A stretch of DNA of 64,000 bases, taken from assembly GCF_010111755.1 (NCBI RefSeq), contig NC_088961.1, forward strand, positions 992,001-1,056,000, given 5' to 3'. The notes beneath the pieces are model-generated. The model made no database searches, had not been told where the DNA came from, and was given only the letters and a program-made list of their open reading frames with translations. Origin of the DNA: Nakaseomyces glabratus. Taxonomy: Eukaryota; Ascomycota; Saccharomycetes; Saccharomycetales; Saccharomycetaceae. The first letter of the stretch is position 1. Each line of letters begins with the position of its first letter. Positions 51,486-59,619 of the stretch are shown here, piece after piece. A program made the position numbers and the translations under genes.

Positions 51486-52578
51486 TATAAAAATTCGACA
51501 TTACTTTTTTAAAGTCCCAATAAGCAATTGCAAAACCAGTTTAAAAAGAACAAACTGGCGCCCAAATATGTAATTCTGTAGATATAATCACATATACAAT
51601 ATAGATGATGCTTTCCACATTACTGTCATAGCATACGTCAAAATGAGACTATTTTAAGAAAATGATTTTCGGTTTTAATATTGCTGTTCCCCTTATCACT
51701 TTTGCTATCGTTGTACAGGAATCCTTACACTGCAATTATTTGGGATGTTTAAAGCAACTATCACCGGTGATGAGAGCCAACGAAACTACGAACAACCATC
51801 CAGGTCACTTTTACAACACTTTAACAAACTAGCTATTGGCATTTCATCACTACTGCTCTGGGTGATGTTCACACCTCCCCCGCAAAAAATAAGATTGACT
51901 CGATGGATGGGATTTGAACTGTTCGATGATCTTTCCTGCGATGATCTTTCAGAGGACCCTTTGTTCATGGCATGGCGAAGATAAGGTGGAAGTGCTATCA
52001 ACGATAACGCATTGCCTTTGACTGAAAATGGAGGCAGGGCTGTTGCGTTCTTATATTTGCACTGCAGTCGTCTTCATTGTCCCTAATCTAGTAACATTTC
52101 CTGCATTCTTTTTGCCATTTTTTTCTTCAAATAGAACAAAAAACCTGATCTAGTCTTTTCTTCATATATTACTATCATTATCATATGCTATGTTAGCTTG
52201 ATGCTTTTTATTGATTGATTTGAAGCTTGCTCTCCTAAACATTTATCCCCGCATTGCTTGTGAATCAGAGAGAAGTGTGCAAGGAAAAGCACTGTGATTC
52301 CTTCATAAAGATACTTAACAAGCTGATTCTAAGAGTACTCAAGGAAGAGTCCAAGCAAAATATATTAACAAGCTGAAATATTAACTTTTTCTTTTAGTTT
52401 GCTAGCACTAGCTGTGGTCTTATATAACTGTTGTTTGTTGTTGATCAGAATAGAGCCATCTATTCACTATTTTTAACAATAAATTAACATAAAAGCTACA
52501 GTATTAGATGCGAAAGTGAGCCGAAAATTCAAAGTAACTGTAAAATCGACCTAGAGGCACTGATTTGAATATACATGA
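51486..52578. promoter_or_regulatory. ROG3 upstream region
   Basis: 1.1 kb. It includes a small direct repeat CGATGATCTTTC (two copies near 51923-51951) and repeated AACAAGCTGA (around 52318 and 52367). An out-of-frame upstream ATG overlaps the ROG3 start. The short rightward frame near 51745-51984 is not convincing. Confidence 0.45.
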
Positions 52579-52610
52579 ATGACTTCACCAGATCAGGAGC
52601 TACTATTTGA
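52575..52610 (+). promoter_or_regulatory. Upstream ORF overlapping the ROG3 start
   Basis: ATG at 52575 lies four bases before the ROG3 ATG in another frame and opens 11 codons ending with TGA at 52608-52610. Scanning ribosomes that start here would miss the ROG3 ATG. Both ATGs have T at -3, a weak yeast context. Confidence 0.6.
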
Positions 52611-54696
52611 CATTCAGGTCGACAATGATAGAGATGGCGGAGTGGTTTTATTGAAGGGATGTCCCGATGAGGCAGCTTCTGTGTTACTGTCAGGCAATAT
52701 AATGCTTTCGGTGAAGGAGCCGATACGTATAAAAAATTTATCGCTGAAGCTATGTGGGAAACTCAAGCTAAGATTGCCTGACACTAATAACAAGAGAGAA
52801 AGGTATTATAGGAAAGTGTTTTTTGAGCACGAATGGAACTCGTTTGACATACATGGCTGTACGACTTCTTCCTATAATTCTATAGGTCCCAATGGATCAT
52901 TAGTACATGGCGCCAATGATGATCAAAATAAAACGATGAAAAGTCTTGTATGCAGAGGTGCAAAATCGACTACCTCTCTGCATAATATGGCATTTGACAG
53001 CACAAGCTCCAAATACTATACACTTATAAAAGGTAACTATGAATTACCTTTTAATATCGTTCTCCCTGGTACTCTTCCAGAGAGTATAGAAGGGATACCT
53101 GGCGTGCTATTGACTTACAATCTAATAGCTAACCTCGAACAAATGAATCCAACAGCTACTATATTATGCCAGAAGCATCTTAGAGTGATAAGGACACTCT
53201 CAGCAGATACCGTGGAATTATCAGAAAGTGTTTTGTTTACCAATACATGGCCCAAGAAGGTAGAATATTCTATATCTGTTCCAACAAAAGCGGTAGCTAT
53301 TGGATCAACAACGCCTGTGAACATCTTATTGGTCCCATTATTAAAAGGGTTAAAATTAGGATCCATCCGGATGACACTAATCGAGAAATACTCTTACGGA
53401 AGTAAGAGTGATCCCAAACAGGTAGAAAAAGAACGTAAAGTTACTCAAATGAAAATACGAAACCCTTTAAAGGAGCTAGCCAGAAATGTAAATTTCCAAG
53501 ACGATGAAGATAATTCAGAATTTAAAGATTCTTGGGATCTTCAAGCATATCTAAAGATACCACCAGATTTGATGAAATGCTCTCCTGATTGTTTTACCTT
53601 GGAACGAATCAAATGCCGCCACCAAATTAAAGTTGTTGCTTCTTTAATTAATCCAGATAACCATATATCAGAACTGAGAGCAACATTATCAATTCAGTTG
53701 TATGTGTCGCCTTACATTGAACTTTTTACAAAACCATACAATTCACTATATGTCACTGTCGAGGGTGATGAAAACTCATTGAAGAAAGAGCACCGGTGGT
53801 CTTCAACCCCTTTCAATCAAGATGATAGAAAGATATTCATGAACAGTGGGAACAATGCCAAGATTAATTGCACCTCGTTGGCTCATAATCGCAGTATGAA
53901 TGGATTGATGGCTCCACCGAATTATGAAATGCATTTCTATGATAAACTATGCCATGATACACCTGTGGGAGGTTCAGCATTGCATAGTCCGATTCATATG
54001 ACTAATGACTCTATCATTAGCAATGAGGATAGTTTACATAAATTAGACGGCACGTTAAGAGATTTACATTTAGAAGATCGGGATTCAGACTATTACTCAA
54101 ACATGAATGGCTTGTCTTTGCCTACATCGGCAGGCGAATTCAATAAAATAGATGAAATCCAAGAGCTACCTTCTGATATCAACCTTTCTTATTTCTCAAA
54201 CGACTACATACTAAAAGATAGGGATGCGGCTAAGTGCTTAAGCCAAAGTAGTAAAGATAGCAATCCCGATCTAAGAAAATTTTCTCGAGTACCTTCATAT
54301 GATATGGCTGTTTTGACACCTACAATTGATGAGGAGTTACCACCTGTGTATTCAGACAATCCTTCACCCGTAGTGAATACTCCACAGAGTAGAACAGCAA
54401 AATCGTTTACACATGAGAAGCACCATCCAGGACTTCATATGAACCTGGCTAGATGCAACAGTGCAGGCCTTGGTACGTCAAGACCATGGCCAAAGTCTAC
54501 ATCTCCGGTTGGCAAAGGACCATTGGTTAACATGGGGATGGAGTTCAACACTTTACAAACTAGGATAAGCACTAGATCAAGATCAAGAACAGTACATTCA
54601 GTGGCAAATGAGAAAAGCTCAAGCCCCTTGAGTCTAAGTCCTCGTCAAAGGTCTACTTCCTTTGTGAGTATACGGAATATACTCAACAAACGATAA
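52579..54696 (+). CDS. ROG3: Alpha-arrestin Rog3, Rsp5 adaptor
   Basis: Arrestin-related trafficking adaptor that brings the ubiquitin ligase Rsp5 to membrane transporters and receptors. The 705-residue protein (S. cerevisiae Rog3 733) has an N-terminal arrestin fold (about 8-390), with VLLKGCPDEAASVLLSG and GNYELPFNIVLPGTLPESIE typical of the Rod1/Rog3 pair. A disordered Ser-rich tail follows. Two PPxY motifs for Rsp5 WW domains are visible: PPNY (in LMAPPNYEMHF) and PPVY (in EELPPVYSDN). Placement beside ATG18 (YFR021W-YFR022W) selects ROG3 over ROD1. The start codon is shadowed by an overlapping upstream ATG. Confidence 0.9.
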   Translation: MTSPDQELLFDIQVDNDRDGGVVLLKGCPDEAASVLLSGNIMLSVKEPIRIKNLSLKLCGKLKLRLPDTNNKRERYYRKVFFEHEWNSFDIHGCTTSSYNSIGPNGSLVHGANDDQNKTMKSLVCRGAKSTTSLHNMAFDSTSSKYYTLIKGNYELPFNIVLPGTLPESIEGIPGVLLTYNLIANLEQMNPTATILCQKHLRVIRTLSADTVELSESVLFTNTWPKKVEYSISVPTKAVAIGSTTPVNILLVPLLKGLKLGSIRMTLIEKYSYGSKSDPKQVEKERKVTQMKIRNPLKELARNVNFQDDEDNSEFKDSWDLQAYLKIPPDLMKCSPDCFTLERIKCRHQIKVVASLINPDNHISELRATLSIQLYVSPYIELFTKPYNSLYVTVEGDENSLKKEHRWSSTPFNQDDRKIFMNSGNNAKINCTSLAHNRSMNGLMAPPNYEMHFYDKLCHDTPVGGSALHSPIHMTNDSIISNEDSLHKLDGTLRDLHLEDRDSDYYSNMNGLSLPTSAGEFNKIDEIQELPSDINLSYFSNDYILKDRDAAKCLSQSSKDSNPDLRKFSRVPSYDMAVLTPTIDEELPPVYSDNPSPVVNTPQSRTAKSFTHEKHHPGLHMNLARCNSAGLGTSRPWPKSTSPVGKGPLVNMGMEFNTLQTRISTRSRSRTVHSVANEKSSSPLSLSPRQRSTSFVSIRNILNKR

Positions 54697-55852
54697 CAAT
54701 CACTCTTCCCCCTTCATTTTGTTTTGTTATTTCTATCTACCTATGTACAATATATAATGATTTTAACGAACATTAGCGTTTTTGCTTTATCAATTGATTG
54801 TATGGTTACATTCAGCCACTTTGTATTAGTTGTATAGACTACACCAATTCTAACCGTTAGTTCATCATATCAACATTTAAGGACTCTGCGTGAGAGACGA
54901 TCGCTTAGCATTTATCAGAGTAGCCAATCAGTTTCCTGGATTTATGGAGATTAAGGTACCCATTTGTCCACTCTTGTATAGTAACTAATTGAGGTCTTGG
55001 ACAGCACACTTGATAGCTAAGTCAACCACTATCATAATATCTTGGAGATAACCACCCCCCACTCTCTTCACCAGTGCTATTACTTCTTCCAATCATCCCA
55101 CTCCCCACATTTCCGCATATAATAGCTCTGATCCTTATAGGTGAGGCAATTAGCGATGGATTTATCGGGACATCTCCTTGCTAGTCATCATGAAGAGTGG
55201 GATATAACCAGGCAATATATGTACCATTCTCCTATAAGTAACTCGCTCTATAAGGGTCATACACAACTTAATAACCATTTCTGGGGCTATTCTCATCGCA
55301 GCTCTTCAATCTGCTTTCCAGTTGAAGGGATGACTATATGTGGGATTTCGTTCCCCGACGTATAGTTTCCCCTAAGGGCCAAACTCAAACTATCGTGTTT
55401 AAGCCATGTATAACTTATTGGTCAAATTAGTTCACTAAATGTTATGGACTTGTATTGGACAGCATGATGTCATAGTAGATATATGACGCGGGATGAATAT
55501 ATGTCATAGCGTTGCAAGTATACAGTGAGGATCGTTTTCACGTAGAGATTCAGCTATTGAGGATCGCTAGCACCGACCGTTAATCTAATGGACTCTCCTT
55601 TGTCTATTGACATCCGGTTTCATCCCACTTTTTAGCTATTTTGCTTATGCGCATTCCTGATGTTATATTCTAGTAATTGCCAATGGTTTGTGCAAGACCT
55701 CCAACCTCAAAAATATATATAAGACCTTGCTGAGATCTTATTATAACACTCTCAATTTTAAGTTCTCCTCTAACTTCTTTTCATCCATCAATTGTTTATA
55801 TTCTGAACTTTATATAGTATAAGGAAAGTATCAAGACAGAAAGAAAAATATA
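54697..55852. promoter_or_regulatory. ROG3 3' / CYB2 upstream region (block junction)
   Basis: 1.16 kb joining genes of S. cerevisiae chromosomes VI and XIII. It has one CCAAT (Hap2/3/4/5 core) near 55679, a TATA-like AAATATATATAAG at about 55712 and repeated CTATAAG segments near 55130-55260. A 74-codon rightward frame (55141-55365) has no similarity I recognise and a weak setting, so I do not call it. Confidence 0.5.
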
Positions 55853-57634
55853 ATGCAAAGGTACATATTTAAGACACCACATTCCAGGGTGCTACGATCT
55901 TTACCAAGACATGCCATCAATTCCACAACAAAAAGAGGTATTGTCTCGACGAGGAGCTCTTTAAATAACCAATTCTTCAACTCCGAGAGACAAAGGAAGA
56001 GTTATAAATGGTTCTGGAGTATCGGGTTGACAGTCGGTCTGACAGCAGCAATTGCTGATAATCTCCACAACAAAAAAGATATTTATAATGATGCCAAATT
56101 TGACAGTTCAAAACCCAAAATTTCACCCAGTGAAGTTATAAAACATAATACACCGGAGGACTGCTGGGTAGTCATAGATGGCTACGTTTACGATTTAACC
56201 AATTTTATTGCTTTGCACCCAGGTGGTCCGGATATTATAAAAACGAATGCTGGGAAAGATGTAACTGCAATCTTTGATCCAATCCATCCGCCAGATGCCA
56301 TAGAAAAGTACATAAAACCCGAACAGCATATTGGTCCCCTAGATGGTAAATTGGATGCAGAGTACATATGTCCACCTTATGCGCCAGGTGAAACCCCAGA
56401 TGATATTGCAAGAAAAGCTGCTTTGAGAGCTAGATTACCACCTTTGAGCTCAATTATGAACCTATATGATTTTGAATACTTAGCATCACAAATCCTGTCT
56501 AAACAGGCATGGGCATATTACTCTTCTGCTAGTGATGATGAGGTCAGTTACCGTGAGAACCACAATGCATACCACAGAATTTTTTTCAATCCAAAGGTTC
56601 TTGTTGATGTCAGTAAAGTCGATACCTCTACAGAAATGCTAGGCCATAAAGTTGATGTTCCATTCTATGTTACCGCAACAGCATTGTGTAAACTAGGTAA
56701 TCCAAAAGAAGGTGAAAAAGACATCGCTAGAGGATGTGGTCAAGGACCAAACAAGACTCCACAAATGATTTCAACGTTAGCTTCCTGTTCTGTTGATGAG
56801 ATTGTAAATGCTGCACCATCAAAAGACCAAGTCATATGGTACCAACTATATGTTAACTCTGATCGTAAGATAACTGAAAACTTGATAAAGCATGTCGAAG
56901 ACTTAGGCGTTAAAGCTATATTTGTTACAGTTGATGCCCCAAGTTTAGGTTCTAGAGAGAAGGACAAAAAGGTTAAGTTCAACAATACTATGAGTGGACC
57001 AAAGAGCATGAAGAAATCTGATGTAGGGGAATCAGAAGGTGCCGCTCAAACCTTGTCTAAATTTATCGATCCTTCTTTGTCCTGGCAAGACATCAAAATA
57101 CTAAGAAAGAAAACTAAATTGCCCATAGTTATCAAAGGTGTGCAAAGAGTTCAGGATGTCGTTAAAGCTGCAGAAATAGGCTGTAATGGTGTTGTTCTAT
57201 CGAATCATGGTGGTAGACAGTTGGATTTTGCTAGGGCTCCGATTGAAGTTCTTGCTGAAACTATGCCTGTCTTGAAGGAGAAGAAACTGGACAAGAACTT
57301 TGAAGTATTTGTAGATGGTGGTGTTCGCCGTGGTACTGATGTGATAAAAGCACTATGTCTTGGGGCATCTGGTGTTGGTCTGGGTAGACCATTTTTGTAT
57401 GCCAACTCCTGTTATGGAAAGGATGGTGTGCAAAAGGCGATTGATCTATTGAAAACAGAGATTGAAATGAACATGAGATTGCTGGGTGTTACATCCATTA
57501 AGGACATGAATCCTGAACTATTAGATCTTTCTTCATTGCATGGTAGGACTGTCAATGTACCAAAGGATTCGTTGTATGTTAATGTTTACAACAAGCCTGA
57601 GCTAGCTGAGTTCTTAGACGATGCCAGCGATTGA
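55853..57634 (+). CDS. CYB2: Flavocytochrome b2, L-lactate:cytochrome c oxidoreductase Cyb2
   Basis: Oxidises L-lactate to pyruvate in the mitochondrial intermembrane space and passes electrons to cytochrome c. It has 593 residues (S. cerevisiae 591). It starts with a basic presequence and a hydrophobic sorting segment (about 54-66, WFWSIGLTVGLTAAIA), as needed for intermembrane-space delivery. The cytochrome b5-like domain (about 88-165) has the haem ligands His122 (HPGG) and His145. The FMN domain (about 190-590) has the active-site His452 in SNHGGRQLD, followed by FVDGGVRRGTD. First gene of the CYB2-SPC2-IMD4 trio. Confidence 0.97.
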   Translation: MQRYIFKTPHSRVLRSLPRHAINSTTKRGIVSTRSSLNNQFFNSERQRKSYKWFWSIGLTVGLTAAIADNLHNKKDIYNDAKFDSSKPKISPSEVIKHNTPEDCWVVIDGYVYDLTNFIALHPGGPDIIKTNAGKDVTAIFDPIHPPDAIEKYIKPEQHIGPLDGKLDAEYICPPYAPGETPDDIARKAALRARLPPLSSIMNLYDFEYLASQILSKQAWAYYSSASDDEVSYRENHNAYHRIFFNPKVLVDVSKVDTSTEMLGHKVDVPFYVTATALCKLGNPKEGEKDIARGCGQGPNKTPQMISTLASCSVDEIVNAAPSKDQVIWYQLYVNSDRKITENLIKHVEDLGVKAIFVTVDAPSLGSREKDKKVKFNNTMSGPKSMKKSDVGESEGAAQTLSKFIDPSLSWQDIKILRKKTKLPIVIKGVQRVQDVVKAAEIGCNGVVLSNHGGRQLDFARAPIEVLAETMPVLKEKKLDKNFEVFVDGGVRRGTDVIKALCLGASGVGLGRPFLYANSCYGKDGVQKAIDLLKTEIEMNMRLLGVTSIKDMNPELLDLSSLHGRTVNVPKDSLYVNVYNKPELAEFLDDASD

Positions 57635-57933
57635 CTTTGAAATCGATACATTCATTTATTCTTAAGTAAGTATAAAAGTATCACTATTAATATAAGTGAA
57701 ATTGATGGAATTAATCTATCAAGTATGTAAGAAGTATTTATCATAAATTATTGAGTATTAGATTCCTTTTTTTTTTTAATAGAAACAAAGAAAATATCGG
57801 AATTTCCATAATCTGCAAGCTGTCTTCAATTGCGTTAGTGATTCTCGTAATATAATCGACTCATGTGAAAACTGGATAGCTTTGATGTAATCCTCTTCAA
57901 AATGCAAACATAATTTTTCTATCGTTTCGAGTT

Positions 57934-58437
57934 TCATTCATCCTTTTCTGATAGGTGCTTGCTAAACCAGTTATATACAAGATCGCCTTGCAAGAAACCC
58001 TTTTCAGTAAACACTTCAGTTATAGGAAGCACCAACTCCAGCTCTTTGTTCTTATTATTTCTAATAACGGTTACCTTGTAGTTAGGATCAGTCTTGCCGA
58101 TTGACGTTATAACCTTGATGTTCTCACCAGAGGTCTTTTTGCCGTGGTAGATGGCGTTCTTGTTCACAGTCTTCTGGTAGACCCAGTACACCAACGAGAG
58201 AGCAAAATACAAAACGGTGAGGATCAATTGGTAGTGCATAATCTCTTTCTTCTCGAATTTCTTGTCCAGCAGGAAACTTCCGACCGCAATTGCGGCCATT
58301 GTGTAGCCAAGCGCAAGCTTGATATCCAGAGCTGTGTGGTCTTCGCGGTACCCTAGCCTAGCGAACACAGAAGGCAGCAATTCATCGAGCGCTTTCTGTG
58401 CTTCTGAAGTCGAATAAACGTTGATACTCTTAGACAT
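57934..58437 (-). CDS. SPC2: Signal peptidase complex subunit Spc2
   Basis: Non-catalytic ER signal peptidase subunit, homologous to mammalian SPC25. I take the ATG at 58437 (MSKSINVYSTSE), giving 167 residues, close to S. cerevisiae Spc2 (178). The frame stays open to 58572, but that extension looks like leader sequence. Two adjacent membrane segments, KLALGYTMAAIAVGSFLL (about 52-69) and LILTVLYFALSLVYWVY (about 83-99), are followed by a cytosolic C-terminal domain with VITSIGKTDPNYKVTV and EVFTEKGFLQGDLVYNWF. Convergent with CYB2 (299-bp gap) and divergent from IMD4, as YML055W. Confidence 0.92.
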   Translation of the reverse strand: MSKSINVYSTSEAQKALDELLPSVFARLGYREDHTALDIKLALGYTMAAIAVGSFLLDKKFEKKEIMHYQLILTVLYFALSLVYWVYQKTVNKNAIYHGKKTSGENIKVITSIGKTDPNYKVTVIRNNKNKELELVLPITEVFTEKGFLQGDLVYNWFSKHLSEKDE

Positions 58438-59619
58438 TTGTGGATTGTGTGCTGAGGAATGAGTAGAACTGCTGCTGTTGGTAAGTACACCCCAGGTATA
58501 CTTGTAGTAGGTTGCCGACCATTGAAACATGAGGTATCCCTGTCCAATACTATGGGCTACATGGCCCAGCATGTTTGGTATACTGTGCGCTGGGTATACC
58601 GATGGGGTTTTCCAAGAGTTCGCAGCTCTATGTTACTGTGATGAGTCCGGGTAAAGTTGGAGGTGTGGTCCCCCAGATGGCCATATACTGGTATACGTAC
58701 ATATCATATGACATATATTCGTGTGTTATTATATCACGTACCACGTCATACCATATGATCAATTTTTAATATAATTGTATACGAAAGTATAGAGGTTTGG
58801 GTTTTAGGGCCTTTCAAGTTTATTTCAAGATTGTTTCTTTAGGCCCTGTATTGCACTGATTCATCAAACCATACATTGCTCTCGGCTTTGAAACGATGCC
58901 CTATCTGGTCGCTTTGTTTCTTTTTTTCCCTCTCTGTCCTTGGGCCTTGTCATGGTACCCTGGACTGGATACCCATTCATCGACAAGGCAAAGAAACCGA
59001 GCATCAGTGCTTGGGCGTATGCCTGGCAATTGTCCCCATCTGGAAGGGACAGCACCTGATATATTTCTTTCTTTTTTCCGGGACTGGTGCAAGCACTAAC
59101 AGAGCAGGAAGTTAAAGGCATACTTTGTCTTACTGGCTGGGGAGAATCGAATCAAGGTTCTTCACTAGAAGGTATCGTGGGAGTGTTAGTAGCTCCCTAA
59201 CAAGTAGCCGTACAATGATCTTTCGCTTTGTCTGGCAAATTTTGAAAAAAAAAAAAAAAAAAATTTTTTTCATTCAAAGCTCATCGCGAAGCTCATCGCA
59301 AAAAAAAAAAATGTATAAATAGGCATCATGAATACCAGACATCTGGTAGTTTCTTCAATTGCAATTGGTGTTCATGTGGGTGGGAAGAGGGATTGGGAGA
59401 TGATCCGGGTTGGATTGATTCTTTCTTTCATTCTTATTCTTGTTCTTGGATAAAAAAAAAAAGAATCGGATAAAACATTTCTTGTGGTCTTTTGGTTTCT
59501 TTTGAAAGAATTAACTGAATAAATAACAGGAAATCTAATTAAAAACATAACACTTTCTTTTGATCTGAATTAATAAAAGGAAAATACATTCAGGACAAAA
59601 AAAACTAATAATTAAAAGG
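58438..59619. promoter_or_regulatory. Divergent region SPC2 / IMD4
   Basis: 1.18 kb. On the SPC2 side are four GGTATAC motifs (58495, 58577, 58593, 58690). On the IMD4 side are an A19-T7 tract (59245-59270), two PAC motifs (59279-59299), an A12 run and TATAAATA at 59314-59321. No gene seen. Confidence 0.65.
59245..59299. promoter_or_regulatory. RRPE-like tract plus two PAC motifs upstream of IMD4
   Basis: An A-run directly followed by T7 (TTGAAAA...[15 protein letters not shown]-like) at 59245-59270, then GCTCATCGC at 59279-59287 and again at 59291-59299, each the reverse complement of PAC. They lie 320-375 bp before the ATG. This is the standard ribosome-biogenesis promoter pair; it fits the demand for GTP in growing cells. 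Confidence 0.75.

Noticed and set aside
51885..51925. B-box-like GATGGGATTTGAAC suggesting a minus-strand tRNA
   Set aside because: No matching A box, acceptor stem or anticodon arm could be built around it.
55141..55365. 74-codon plus-strand frame upstream of CYB2
   Set aside because: No recognisable family; it may begin at a non-ATG codon and sits in promoter DNA.
58438..58572. 45-codon N-terminal extension of SPC2
   Set aside because: The frame is open, but the extension is not like Spc2, lies in DNA with repeated promoter-like motifs, and the internal ATG gives the family start.
59130..59220. GAGAATCGAATCAAGG resembling a tRNA T-arm upstream of IMD4
   Set aside because: The arms do not pair and no cloverleaf or terminator is present.
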